64,000 bases of DNA, taken from assembly GCA_026122225.1 (NCBI GenBank), contig JANEZZ010002355.1:1116001-1180000 (forward strand). Direction: 5' to 3'. Below, piece after piece: positions 10,977-23,345 of the stretch (the first letter of the stretch is position 1; every line of letters starts with the position of its first letter). The DNA comes from Heloderma charlesbogerti. Lineage: Eukaryota > Chordata > Lepidosauria > Squamata > Helodermatidae. The notes under the pieces were generated by a model. The model had not been told where the DNA came from. It saw only the letters and a program-made list of their open reading frames with translations, and did not search any database. The translations under genes and the position numbers were made by a program.

Positions 10977-11856
10977 GACCGAAGGGGAAAGGAAGATCAC
11001 CAAAGGGCAGCTAGATTTCACAACTGTGGGACAGGGAAAGCAAAGGCAACTAAGGGCTGATTCACAGGTATGTGTGTGTATTATATGTTGTAGCCTGCCT
11101 TTCTGTCAAAACTGGGGCTCAAGGTGGCTAACAATTACAGAATACAGATTAAAACAAAATCTTGGTTAAAACATAACATAAAAACGAATCCATTAAAAAC
11201 ATAGCTTGATCTACCATTGCTTGCAGACAAACATGTGAACTACATCCATTTTTTAGTTTTTTAAAAAAGGCTTGTGAATTAGTTGACAGCGGGTAATAAG
11301 AAAGCTGTATCTGTGCTGTGTGATGGGATGACCGTATTGCTCTTAGCTGTACTCCCAGCTGCATGGGAGGGAGCCACTTACCTGTGAACAGCTGGGAGAC
11401 TGTTTCAATGACCAAATCAAATGGGCAGGAAGGACCAAAGGACATGATCAACCTCTACCCACTTGGCTGGAGCATTTCAATATTTTCCCATCCACTTGGG
11501 AGCTGCTCACAGCTATGTGCCTTCCACATGACGAGGACACCGTCTAAAAGGCACCTTTCCCCCCCATTCAAGGTACCGTTTGATGCAACGGTGGTGTCTA
11601 TACATGAGAGAGCCCATCATCCTCAGTTTAGCAGGCACTTGAAAGAGGGCCCAGGAGCTCCTGAGTCCATCATGAGATGGGCATTATTATACTATCTTAA
11701 GATTCCAGCATGTTTAGAGGCCTCTGCTCTTATGAGACTGACATACAAAACTCAGAAGCAAATGGGAAAAGGTGACAGCTCAGTACTGGACCACATGCTT
11801 TGAATAAAAATGTCCCATGTTCAATCCCTGCCATCTTTCACTTAAAACGGGGGGCG

Positions 11857-12281
11857 GGGGGTGTTGAACTTCTTTCAGCCTGAGGACCAGATTCAGTTAC
11901 GAAGAAGTTCTTATCGGCCACATTGCAGTGGCGAGCAGGGCCAAAGGCGGGGGGGGGCAAAAATCCCAGCATATTTTTAGCTGAAAGCTCTACTGCCAGT
12001 AATTAAGCCTTGGGACTGGGAGAGGCATTTCAACCTTTTAGAATGGGGGCAGGGATCCCCTGCGCAGAAGCCGGGAAACCACCGAACGACTAACAGTCAT
12101 GGAAAGGGGGTTGAAGAAAGGGCAGGGCAGAGGAAGGGGTGGGACTTCTTTGCCCCACCCCTTTCCCCCTTTTCTGGGAAACTTTTCCCAGGAAAAGGTG
12201 GGAAACCATCAAAGGATTGGTGATTGGGAGACTCAGAGGGCCAGAGTTGGTCCACGGACCTGATGTTCAACATCTCTGGTT
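11857..12281 (-). mobile_element. Dispersed repeat family B
   Basis: Contains TTTCAGCCTGAGGACCAGAT, GAGAGGCATTTCAACCTTTT and GGGAAACCACCGAACGA, the shared blocks of family B, and ends near GATGTTCAACATCTCTGGT. Confidence 0.6.
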
Positions 12282-12453
12282 TAAAAGATCTCAGGTGGTA
12301 GTAGTAGGAAAGTCTTGGAGAGGCCCTGTCATCCTGAATGGACAATTGTGGGCCAGATGAGGAAATGATCCAGCTCCGTCGAAGGCAGTTTCTTGCATTC
12401 CATGCTGTGTCATGCTTTAGAGACACATTTTTCATGGCAGGAACTTGTGGAGG

Positions 12454-12589
12454 CAGTGGAGACTGGTGGCTCCAATGTCAGTGGGGTGGGGTGGTGAGAC
12501 CACAACCTTGGATAGCGCCTTTAGAGTTCTGACTGAAACCTGGAGTGGATTCACCATCACACTGACATTGGAGCCACCAGCCTCCACTA
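12454..12589. mobile_element. hAT-type foldback MITE
   Basis: The left end GACTGGTGGCTCCAATGTCA is the inverse of the right end TGACATTGGAGCCACCAG, with CAGTGGAG/CTCCACT termini. It is 136 bases and non-coding. The 8-base flanks agree only weakly. Confidence 0.75.
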
Positions 12590-13026
12590 TCTGGACAGGA
12601 CAACCAACTCCATCAGATGACAATCTTGCATCTCTTGCTGATTTTGTCAGACCATACCAGGTCGCAAAGTGCTGAAAAAGTGGTTAATTTCCCAGAATTA
12701 ATCCAGAAGCTGAGAGACATTAGAAGTAGATGCAATCCACCCAAAGGTGAAACAGCAAGAAGGTCAGCTCATAATTTGGATGGCAGATATTAAGCACATA
12801 CACAGGACATGCAAGACCCGGTTCTGCGCACCAATGACTTGAAATCTTCCAATACCCACCTCTGCCATCCCACAAAGGTTTAAGTATCAAATGCAATCCA
12901 ATAGATTACTCAACAGATCTCTCATAACGGATCCCCTTTCCCCCCCCCAGCAGTGTGGAAGCAAAAGTTCCGCCTTAAAGGACTCGTGGCAGAAACACGC
13001 CACCATTAAATATCTGTGAATAAGGC

Positions 13027-13425
13027 TTAGAGAGCAATCCTATCTGGATCGACAGTCGCCACCGAGCCTGGGGGTGACCGCCTATCCACTGCCAGGCGGG
13101 AAGAGTGGTGAGGAGCAGATCTCCTCCGTGCTCCTGCCGCCTGGCTTTCACAGCAATTTCAGCTGTCTAGCTGCGAGGCCTCAGAAGGGGCAGGACAGGG
13201 AGGCTGGATGACACATAGGAAGTGTCACACCGGCACTTCCAACCTCCCTGCCCTGGCCCATCCCCAGGAACGCCCTGTTTTCCCTGCTCTGCGCTGCTCT
13301 TCCAAGTGTAGGGCCAATCCGCACTGCCTACAAGCGCATGGGAGGGGGCGGAGGTCGGTTTCCAGGAACCAACCAGTCCTATGGCCATCTAGCTGCTGAC
13401 TAGTGGCCATAGGATTGTGCCCTTA
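13027..13425 (+). mobile_element. Dispersed repeat family C
   Basis: Starts GAGAGCAATCCTATCTGG and ends GGCCATAGGATTGTGCCCTT, an inverted terminal pair. It shares GACCGCCTATCCACTGC, CAGCTGTCTAGC and CCAGGAACGCCC with copies at 17334-17747, 17985-18307 and 62629-63056. GC-rich and without a convincing ORF. Confidence 0.65.
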
Positions 13426-13602
13426 ATCGATAAGCCAGATGTTCCACCAGATGCTTTGAGCCTTAACTTTAGCAGTGATTCCAAAACACAGAACGATAGA
13501 CAAGATCATTATATGACTTGCAGGAGCTTCTCTCTTTATAAAGACACAGAATCACAGAAACTACGCGAGGAATCTAACATGTGAACTGTATAGGCTAGAG
13601 CA

Positions 13603-13965
13603 GGGGAGCAAAGCCTCAGGCTGGGGGCCAAATTTGGCCCTCAAGGAGTTTCAATCTGACACGCACCCCCAATAGCAACAGCCCCTTCCCCTGGCCCCAG
13701 CCCCTTACCCCAAATTATTATTTGGTTGTTTCCCAGTTTTTGACTAGTCCCCCCCCCCCCGCTGCTTCCAAAAGGCTGAAATGCCTCTCCAAAGGGTTAG
13801 TTACTGGCAGTGAGAACTTTAAGCCAAAATAGTCAGATATTTTGGCACTGCCCCTTTTGCCTTCAGCCACACCCACCACTGGAATGTGACCCCCAAGAGC
13901 TTCTTTGAAATGAAATTCAGCCCTCAGCCTGAAATAGGTTCTGCGCCCCTGGGCAAGAGCAAGAG
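13603..13965 (+). mobile_element. Dispersed repeat family B
   Basis: GGGGGCCAAATTTGGCCCTC near the start, AAATGCCTCTCCAAAGGGTT in the middle and CAGCCTGAAATAGGTTCTGC near the end. Opposite orientation to the copy at 11857-12281. Confidence 0.6.
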
Positions 13966-13999
13966 TGGGCAAAAAGTATATTGGGATCAGCAAGGGTTT

Positions 14000-15540
14000 C
14001 TGGCTCCACAGCTGAGGAATAGTAAGTGAATTTGAAGTGGGGGGAAAGCAGTCTTAAGAGTGGCTGATATTTTGCTAATTTCTTGGCCTCAGTGTTCCTC
14101 ACAAGGAGTATCACTCAGCTGCCTTCGTGCAACTCCGCAAGCTGGTTTCAGAGGTTTGTATTAGAATTCCTCGACCATAGTAACTCACATGTAGTCTTGC
14201 GCTTCTATATGCAAGTCAGCTCACTGGGAGGCTCATGGGAGTCAAGAGGTACTTGGCCCTGCCCCAAGCCACCATTTGTAGCTGGCCCTGTAGCCACCAT
14301 TTTGGACCCAACTCTGGTTGGTGGCTCTCGGTGTTCCAGTATTTTGTTGGTGATGCAATGGAGATCCTACAAGTGTGTTGCAAAACAGAAGATCCATTTC
14401 TTTTAACTGTCTGGGGCAGCACTTGGCTTCTAAGTGGCATGCGTATCCATGCAACTGTATTGATTTATTGGGTACTTCTGTTGTTTACAGAACCTAAAAA
14501 CAGTCAAGCCTGACGTGAATATAAGGAAGGAGTTTAACGGACAGAACGAGCCAGCCAAACCAGTTGTGTAAATTTCTGTAGGCCCTGGTTTGCAAAGTGC
14601 CTTGGATCTGCCAAATACAACAACCTCCACTCATGAGACCATGGCAAATGAGATGATGCATAACAGAAAGGAAGAAGCTGTACTCAAAACAGCAGAACTA
14701 TTTACCATGTTCTCATCTCCCAAGGCTTACACTGCCTCTCTGGCCTAATCCAAATACCCCCCAAACCCTGATGCAAACCCCAGAATGTATAAAGAAACCT
14801 TGATTTAGAGTTGCAGTTTAGTAAAAAAAAATCCATACAGAAAGAACAATGTTACACAGAACCATAACAAATTGTCTGGAATCCTGGGGAAAACCCCAAG
14901 TGCAACAAAATAATAATCAGTTTTGAAAAGTATACCTAAGACTTTGCTGAAGTTTAGCACAGCCCATAGAAGCATTCATCAATACTCCACATTTCATGGA
15001 CATTTTCCCAGTCATCTTTACGTATCCATAAGGATGTTAAAGAAAACCACATATACAAAAATGGAAGCCTAACAGGATAATTGCTTACCTATTTGTCTCT
15101 ATAAAAGACTTTCTTCTGAAAGGTGGCTTCTGTGCAAGTGTGTAGCTGAAGTATGAAAGTTGTTTGCAGTCTGTCTACATGTTCATACTGAAGTACTTCT
15201 CTTTGTTAGAATCGCTGGGATGGTTACAATAATTAAGGAAAATGAACACAGGTGCCTTGAGATCCTGAGAACCAATTATAGGCTACAGCTTAGAAGACAA
15301 GGAACAGGAACAAGCCAGACTGAAGGTACGTTGTGTTTGTTGATAATTGGCAGAGCTGTGACAAATTTGATCTGCTAAGGAAGTGGAAGTATCCAGGCAG
15401 TATTGTTCAAAAGACTAATGGTGCAATCCAGCCAAGGTTAAACACTATTAAGTCCTGTTAATTTTGATGGAAGAGATATACAGCCCAATTCTCTCTGTGT
15501 TTACTTAGAAGTACATCTTGCTATAATCAGTGTGACTTAC
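14000..15540. other. No gene recognised
   Basis: Several short ORFs overlap on both strands near 14080-14510, but none resembles a known protein or has a clear coding context. No repeat boundary is evident. Confidence 0.45.
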
Positions 15541-15884
15541 TCCCAAGGAGCATAGGGTTATAGCAGCTTTCCCCAACCTGGTGTTCTCCAGATGTGTTGA
15601 ACTACAAATCCCAGCATCCCCAGAAGGCTGAGCTAAAACCACAAGTATGTGCTTAACAGTAACTCTCCCATTAAAATCATGAGGTAGTTCAAAATGCTTA
15701 ACTTTTACTGGATTGTACTGCAGGTTTGTGCCTGTGGATTTTGCTGCAATCTCTTGGTAGTTTTGAGCAGAATTCTTATATTGCTTTTAATTTGTAAAGG
15801 ATTCTGGATATTGTGTGGAGTTTATATATCTCTACTCTAACATTCCTCTGCTTGCAGAAGGTCCCTAAGAGATGGGACCTTTTC

Positions 15885-16975
15885 TGCCACGGTGCCACCA
15901 TTGTGGAATACCTTTAAAGAGGCCCATCTGGCCCCATTATTGTTAACATTTCATCATTTGATGCTACCAGTATGGTGATGACATCCAACTCTGTTTCTCC
16001 TTTCCATTTAAATCCAAGGAAGCTGTTCTCTTTCTAAATCAGTGCCTGATGTTGGTAACGGACTGGAAGAGGACAAACAATTTGAAGCTTAATCCAGACA
16101 AAACAGAGGTGGTTTTGGTCAGTCAAAGGGCAGATCAGGGAATAGGGATTCAACCTGTGCTGGATGGGGTTACACTCCCCCTGAAGACCCAGGCTTGCAG
16201 TTTGGGTGTACCCTTGGGCTCGGCCCTGAACCTGGATGCCTGTGTCTCAATGGCCAGGAGTGCATTTGCACAGATGAGGCTAGTGTGCCAACTGCAGCAG
16301 TTCCTAAAGATGTCTGATTTGGCCATGGTCATGTATGCCTTCATTACATCATGTTTAGACCACTGTAACATATTCTGTGTGTGTGGCTGCCTTTGAAAAC
16401 TGTTTGGAAACTTCAGCTGGTCCAGAGAATGCTGCAGCCAGACTCGACTGGGGCTGGTTACAAGGAGCACATGACTCCCTCTTTGCAACAGCTTCACTGG
16501 CTACTGGTCTGTTTCTGGGAAGATTCAAAGTGCTGGTTATGACATACAAAGCCCTATAAGGTGTGGAACCAGGCTACCTGAAAGACCACCTTCTCCAATA
16601 CAAGCCTGCATGGTTCTTAAGATCTTCGGGAGAGGCCCTTCTTTTGAGACCACTGCCTTTAGAGGCGAGTTTTGTAGTGACAGGAGAGAGGGCCTTTTCA
16701 GTGGCCACTCCCAGGCTGTGGAACTTCCTCGGGGGGGGGGGGGGGGGGAGGGGCTAGGTTCAATTCCTTTCTGCTGTCAGGCAAAGATTGTTTTATTCAA
16801 GAAGGCTTTTGGTCTATAAGTGAGGCTTTTGGGTTGGGTGCTGTTCCGCCCCTGTAATTGCTCTGTTTATATTGTATTTTAATGTATTGTTTAATCAGTG
16901 TTAATTGTGCCTGTAAGCCACCTTGAGTGCCATTTTTTGGTAGAAAGATAAGGTACAAATCAAATAAATAATAAA
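15885..16975 (+). mobile_element. L2-type LINE 3' end
   Basis: Reverse-transcriptase C-terminal motifs are readable: LKLNPDKTEVVLVS, SLGVPLGSALNLD, then MVMYAFITSCLDHCN and FKVLVMTYKAL in a shifted frame. It ends with the L2 3' region GCCACCTTGAGTGCC and a short AAATAAATAA tail. A run of about twenty G (16730-16749) interrupts it. Multiple frameshifts show it is dead. Confidence 0.85.
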
Positions 16976-17084
16976 ACGTGACTGGTGAGGCTTTCGGTAG
17001 TGGGTGATAGCTAAACGTATCTGGTTATGTTGATTTCGGGGGGTTGCCCCTGAAAATGGTGCAGAAACATCTTTTAGTCTAAAG

Positions 17085-17220
17085 CAGGGATGCACAACTT
17101 GTAAGCCAAAACATCTGGAAGGTCCCATCTTTCCCATCAGCCCTAGTCAGCATAGCCAATGGTGAGGAATCATGGGAGATGTAGGTTAAAACATCTGGAG
17201 ATCCACAAGTGACCCACCCC
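17085..17220. mobile_element. hAT-type foldback MITE
   Basis: Starts CAGGGATGCACAACTTGTAA and ends CAAGTGACCCACCCCTA. The 8-base flanks GTCTAAAG and GTCTAAAA agree at seven positions. Confidence 0.75.
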
Positions 17221-17257
17221 TAGTCTAAAATATAGCAGCTAGGTGACTAACTGATAC

Positions 17258-18000
17258 CTTGACAGTCTTAAAACATCTGCACTGGCTCCTGGTCCATTTC
17301 CATGCTCAGTTCAAGGTGCTGGTTTTAACCTTGGAGGGAACAATCCTACCAGGATAGGTGGCTGCTTCCGAACTCGGAGGTGACTGCCTATCCAATGCAG
17401 GGCAGGAGAAGCACAGAGGGGATCGTCCCCTCCGCGCTTCAGCTGCCCTGCATTTGCGGCTAGACAGCTGATTTTGGCTGTCTAGCCACGGGAAGGCGAA
17501 GAGGGGGAAGCAGCTGCTGAATGAAATGTTGGATGTGTCGTACCAGCATTTCTGCCTTCCCCACCCTGGAACGCCCCCCAGAATGCCCCGGGGCCATTCT
17601 GAGTGCGGGGGCCATTCTAAGCTGTGTGCAAGGCAGCTGGGGGCCAGGGGGAGGTCAGTTCTCAGGGAACGGGCTCCAAGATCGGTTCCCGGAAACTGAT
17701 ATATCTTATGGCCGTCTAAGCGCTGACTAGCAGCCATAGGATTGCTCCCTAAAGCCCTTAATGGTCTGGGACCAGGCTACCTTAACATGTTGCTGCTATC
17801 TATATAACCCTATCCTGCTGTTCTTAGTAGTATTTTAATAATATTGGTTTATTTGTTGATCATTTTAAAACAAAATTAATGAGAGCAGCCTGGGAATTGG
17901 AAAAACATGGGAGACAAGTGGGAAAATCCATCTATGGCACCTTGAGTTCCACAGGGGAAGAAAGGTGGGATATAAATGCACTAAGGCCGCAATCCTGTGA
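17258..18000 (+). mobile_element. L2 fragment split by family C repeat
   Basis: L2 coding sequence (CTGCACTGGCTCCTGGTCCA and TTCAAGGTGCTGGTTTTAAC) breaks off near 17333 and resumes near 17748 with GCCCTTAATGGTCTGGGACC. A family C element lies between. The L2 3' end (GGTGGGATATAAATGCACTA) lies just before a second family C copy. Confidence 0.7.
17334..17747 (+). mobile_element. Dispersed repeat family C, inserted in L2
   Basis: Starts GGAGGGAACAATCCTACCAG and ends GCAGCCATAGGATTGCTCCC, an inverted pair of the form GGGARCAATCCTA. Its place inside an L2 ORF defines both boundaries. Confidence 0.7.
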
Positions 18001-18307
18001 GGACAGACGACCGCCTATCCAATGCAGGGCAGGAGCAGTGTGGAGGGGATTGTCCCCTCCGTGTTTCAGCCACCCTGCATTTGCGGCTAGTCTAGCCACA
18101 GGAGTCAGTGTAAGGGGGGGCGCGAATGCCAGATGATGTATAGGAAGTGTTGGAATGGCACTTCCGCCCACCCCACCCCCAGGAACGCCCCAGTTTTGCC
18201 GCTCCCCTTATGAGGCAGCATGGGAGGGGTGGAAGTCGGTTCTCAGGGAACTGACCTATCCTATGGCTGTCTGCCTGCTAACTAGCAGCCATAGGATTGA
18301 GCTCTAA
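17985..18307 (+). mobile_element. Dispersed repeat family C
   Basis: Starts GCCGCAATCCTGTGAGGACA, contains CCGCCTATCCAATGCAGGGC, ends AGCAGCCATAGGATTGAGC. Shorter than the neighbouring copy through internal deletion. Confidence 0.65.
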
Positions 18308-18893
18308 ATAAATTAAAGTGTTTTAAGGCTTGCCTCCTCCCAAATGGACCCGCCAAGTTTCTAAGATGCACCTCATGGTCCTTTCTTTGGGTGTCCTCCT
18401 ACTGAAGATGGCAACCCTCAGATAGGGTCTTCTGAGTTGCAGCACTGTACAGGTAGAAAGCCCTCTCCAAGGGGGCTCATCTGGTACCAACTCTGGTATA
18501 TTTACAGGACAAAGTAAAGACCTTTTTATTTGTGCAGATCTTTCAGATGCCGATATTTTAAAATACTGCCTTAATCTGAGGTTTCTTCCAGAAGAGGCAT
18601 TAATTGTGGAATGGCCATGCCTCGGTCACCCCCATTTTATTGGAGGGGGGGAGATGCAGGGGATATCTCCATCCTTGTGTAATCAGCCAGTGCGTTCCCA
18701 GCAATTGTCCCATCTTTTCCCCTACTGTAGAAAGAAAGAGTAGCAGGAACTTCACAGGTGTGGCACTTGCTTATTGCTGCTTTCTGTTATTAAGGCTCCT
18801 CCCGCTGGTTTCTGTCTGATTAATTACTTCTGCTTTCCACCACTGCTAAACCAATTGCCTCCCCACCCACCCCTAATTTCTGAGTGTGAGTGA

Positions 18894-18916
18894 GTGTGTG
18901 TGTGTGTGTGTGTGTG
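18894..18916. repeat. (TG)n microsatellite
   Basis: About eleven TG dinucleotides after an imperfect GAGTGTGA lead. Confidence 0.9.
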
Positions 18917-20221
18917 AGTGATTATTCTGGCTGCAAAAAGGGAAAGAATTGCCACTTGTTAGGGCTGAGGTTTGAAGGTAGTGGTAGTGTGAGTGTGTGG
19001 GGGTCCCTTTCGCAGCTTGGCAGATCAGTCCAACTGTTGGGGGCAAGGAGAAGGTGGAGGAATAGCCTTATCCAAAGCCCTCCCAGCAAAGTAGAAGGAG
19101 CAGTATTTTCCTCCCTGTTCTGGGCTAGTTGTTTTTAATTATGATCTCCCTCCCATTGGCTCCAGGGCTAGGATATAATTCCTATGCGTTATGGGGCATG
19201 TCAAGGGACCAGGAGGGCTTTAGATAGGGCGGATTCAAAGCCTCCCCGATCCACCCATAATACGCCCTCCAATCCACCTCCATTTTGCCTCTAGTGACAT
19301 GAGAGCTCTAATAGAGACACAAGTTCTACAGAGGGTTTTGCAGGGGCTGGGGGCAACTGAACTATCCTATGGCCACCTGGGCTGCCATTCCAGGCTGCTA
19401 ATGAACACACATTTACATAGGAGTAAGCCCCATGGAACTGGATGGGACTTGCTTCTGACTAGACTTTCATTGGATTGTGCTGTAAATGTATTAAATGACA
19501 CTGGGGCTGAAATCCTATGCTCCTGTACTTCAGAGTCACTGAACATTGATTTATTTCTGTGTAACCATCTCATGATCAGCCTGCCAGTGGAGAACTAGAA
19601 CTTGTTTGTTTAATTGCACAGAATGTGCAGCCAGAGGGAAAGCCACATAGCATAAGCTCCTTTACGGTTTCACATCGGGAGGAGGGGGCTGGGAGAAAGG
19701 GGAGGAGACTCATGTCCATTGTGTGGAAAGGAAACAACAGATGTGCATGAAAAATCCCACCCTGTGCCTAATATGTATAGATCAGGGCTGGGCAACTTTG
19801 GGGGGTCAAGTGGCTATTTTTGCTCCCTGTGGGCTGGACTCTCTAGGACACCTAGGGAAAAAGTGGCTACAGTGTCCTATACAGGTCAAATTTAGCTTCA
19901 GAACAAGCGAAATTTGTCTCATTTAGTGCTTTGTACTGCTAATGTGGCTGTTAATTGTTGTTTTCTTGCTGCGGTAGGGGACGCATTCTGGTCACTCCTG
20001 GTGTACATGCAATTGTGGATGCAACATAAAATGGGAAAACAACAGCTGTGAGCACTAAGAAGCCTCCCACCCCCCTTTTCCCCATAACCCCTCTTCTCCA
20101 AAAGCCAATCCAGAGGGTGACCCACCAGAACCACCTCCATTACTGAATCTCACAGGAGAGCTCTCGAGAGGCCTTGTATGCCCGTGGTGTGCATGGGCAC
20201 ATAATGCGTCTCTTTGGATCC

Positions 20222-20560
20222 CAGTCACGTACTGGCCCAGTTCACACTTCACAAAAAAACCAGTTTTAAAAAAACTGGATATTGTGAACATGGCAGCATG
20301 CTCATACATGCTGCCCGATTGCTCCCACTGCAAGTGGAAGCATCTAAGCAACGCAGGAGCGCTCCATCCCTGGGTTGTTTACCATGACGTGCGAACCAGG
20401 AATTCCGGCAGGAATTCTCCATGACAATCCGGAGTTGGAACCCAATTTAAGAGCACATTACTGTGTTCACAAAAACCTGTATTTTTTAAAAAAAAAATCC
20501 TCAGTTATTGTGATGTGCAAACCATGCCATTGAATCCGTTGCAAGCATTGCAACTGAATG
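20222..20560. mobile_element. Palindromic DNA-element-like repeat
   Basis: AAAAACCAGTTTTAAAAAAA at the left pairs loosely with the T/A-rich block near 20485, with TGGGTTGTTTACCA inside. The boundaries are unclear. Confidence 0.4.
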
Positions 20561-22500
20561 ACTGCCCCTTTTTCCTTTTAAGAAAAAAATGTTCAATCAA
20601 GTTATTTGACACAAAGGAAAAGGTTCTATCCAGCTGACCTTTAAATGTTTGTGTTTCATTATAATCATCCTAGCCCTGGAACAAGATGGACTCTTGCATA
20701 ATTTTGTTTTGTTTTGTTTCCATAACATACGTGATTGAGCTCAGTAGCTGGTTTGTTTAAATTAAAAAAACCACACACACAAGAGTCAATGGGCACATTG
20801 TTGAAGGAACTGTTCTGATATGTAAACCATCACTTTCCAATTCTGGATGTTCCCTTCTTTCTTGCCAATCTCTGCAGATACAGACTCCAAAGAAGCAGTG
20901 GTGCAGCTAGGGCCCCAGCCCAGCCCCCCAGAACCACCCAAAGAGCAGCAGGGCAGCAGCAAACAGGCCCACTGTCAGCACCTGGGCTGGGGCCCAGGAC
21001 CCATGCCAGGGCCCACTGAGGCTGCCCCGCCTTGCCACAGCTGCCTTTCTTTTTAATTTAAAAAAAATATATAGCCAGGGGATGACCAGGGGGCCATGTA
21101 CATCCTTACAGATGCTCATTTTATTATTATTACTACTTTATGTTATCCTTTTCTACAGTAATGGCTGCCTTTACACTAAAGAAAACCCCCGCGGTCCTCC
21201 CGTTCTGGAGCCTTTCCGCATTTATGGCAGACTCCCAGGCCCCATCTATATGGCACAGCAATGCGGCTTCAAATCTCCATGCCCTGCGATACACTCATGA
21301 TGTACCGTGCACTTCCCTAAGAGACTCGCCGTGCCCTTTTTTTGCCATTATACTGAAATGCACAGCTGCGCAGTCCCATGAGTGTGGAGGTGCAAAACTT
21401 CATTGGCTGTTTTCTATTTGAGGGGCTGTGCTGTGTCTTTCTGACCCTGTTTTAGGTAAAAAGTGGGTGTTTTGTGCTCCTTCATTTCCACAGCATCAGT
21501 TTGTCAGTTCCCCAGCCTGAGACTCTCGCGATGGTTCGCACTCAGAAGCGTGAGCGCTACATGCCTAGCCATCACTCCAAAATGGTGGCCGGAGCAATGT
21601 CGTTCCTCCCCCAAGATTCCCCACCCCCACCCCAGCCCTTGGGTACTGAGTCCAAAAGCAACTGTTGCGAAGATACAAGCTGCAAAAATGTGCGAAAGTG
21701 TGATTAAATAAAATAAAACACTTCTCTGTGCCTCTGTAACTGTGCAGCTGCGAAGGGATGGGGGAGCAAAGGGTGGCACAGGCACTATGCACGCCTACAG
21801 CAAGCCCACTATAAGATGCGAAGTCCAGTCAGGGAAGGAACAGACGGCCCGCAACCACGGGGGAACGTGCAGCAAACCCAAAAAATCGCAGTAAAATGAC
21901 TCCTTAGAACTCTGCTCAACTACAGATGGCTGTGAAGTCGCGACTGCGTCATCTGTCTGGAGGGACCTCGACTCGCACCCACCCCAGACTAAAAGGCTGT
22001 GTAGATGGGGCCCCAGACAGCGACAGCAATTGCTGAGAGGAGAAGCTTTTAATTTTCAAGGTTCCATAGAACACAATGAAACATCGACATCTAATGGCTG
22101 TTTCAATCACGTTACATTCCGACTTTTTAAAAGTGTTCATTCGTTCCGGATCTTTTTGGAGCTAAATAACCAGGAAATACCTCTGGATGTGCCCTGGAAG
22201 TTAACTACGTCATGAAAAGGACCCGCAAACTTCCATGAGTGGGCAATCTCAATAGCAGGATAAAAGCTCCGTGTGAAGGAGCCCAGTGTTTAGTGCCGGG
22301 GCAGCACAAGCAAACTTCATTGCATTCCTGTAGCCATGGTGGTGCTATGATTTAAATGAGTTTAAGATGCAAAACTGCACATTGTCGGAGTATTGGGGTT
22401 TTTTTTTTAAAAAAAAAAAATCAGGGTTGGCAAACAGGTCTTAGTTGTATGCTTCTCAGCTGAAGTAATAACCATAGCTACCTAAAGCATCTTCCCTCTA
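20561..22500. other. No gene recognised; repeat-like debris
   Basis: Contains a proline-rich frame near 20847-21056, short ORFs and the repeat end at 22216-22284 (reverse partner of 7386-7455). No supported exon. Confidence 0.4.
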
Positions 22501-22539
22501 CTCCACCCAATAAGACTGTTAAGTCAGGGGTAAATTTTA

Positions 22540-22700
22540 TTTATTTACATTTCTATCCCATCTTTCCTCCATCATGGAACTCAAGGTGGCTACACATGGT
22601 TCCCCCTCCAAGCGCTGACCAGACCGAAACCTGCTTAGCTTCAGCGAGGTGGCTGCCTCATGTGCCTTCAGACTATGTCCTGGGACTTAGCTACACCACT
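22540..22700 (-). mobile_element. SINE-like tail
   Basis: Reverse orientation of a common tail: ATTTATTTACATTTCTATCC, then TTTCCTCCATCATGGAACTC and AAGGTGGCTACACATGGTTC. Confidence 0.5.
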
Positions 22701-23164
22701 CCACAAAAAAACCCTCTCTCTTTGGGAAAGTACCATAGAAAGATTCCAGTCTGACACTCTAGAGTACTGCTTTATAATACTTTAACAGTAGCCTTATTCA
22801 GGTGTTCTGGAACTGTGTGGAATCAACATGCAAGGAGAAGGAGCGCTTTAGTCCCTCCCACCCATCCTCGTGTGTTTCCATCACCCTGTGCTTGTGTAGG
22901 ATGACATTCTGAAGAGGCATAACTCCTGTATCCATGGAAGCTGTCTATGTGATCCAAGACCCAGCAAAATCAGCATCCTGGATTGCATGGAGAGCCTCCA
23001 TAGGTACAGGAGGCTCTCTTCTTCAGACTGCTGCCCTCCACAAGCACAGGGCAACAGAAACGCATGAGGGGGAGGGGGGCTAGAGCTCTCCAGCTCCTTG
23101 CATTTAGGTTCTATACAGATCTTGAACTCCTGAATAGGGCTGGTATTAAACAGAAATAGAATAG

Positions 23165-23345
23165 GGCTCATCTCACCCTAGTGTGGAAGACTGACGAGGT
23201 GACCTGCGTACCTTGCTCAGTCTGCTGTTCCAGGTGCTGTTGAAGGGCAACTTCAAGGCCCAGTTCTTCCTTCTGACTCTTCTTTATCTTTAAACCTGAC
23301 TTGGACTGGACAGCCCTTCAAATAGAGGACAGTCCTCTTTCAGCC
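23165..23345 (-). mobile_element. Repeat family A fragment
   Basis: AAGGGCAACTTCAAGGCCCA and TTTATCTTTAAACCTGACTT are the reverse of the family A core. Confidence 0.55.

Noticed and set aside
20847..21056. Proline-rich ORF
   Set aside because: Low-complexity frame in repeat-like sequence with no homologue recognised and no splice signals that would make it an exon.
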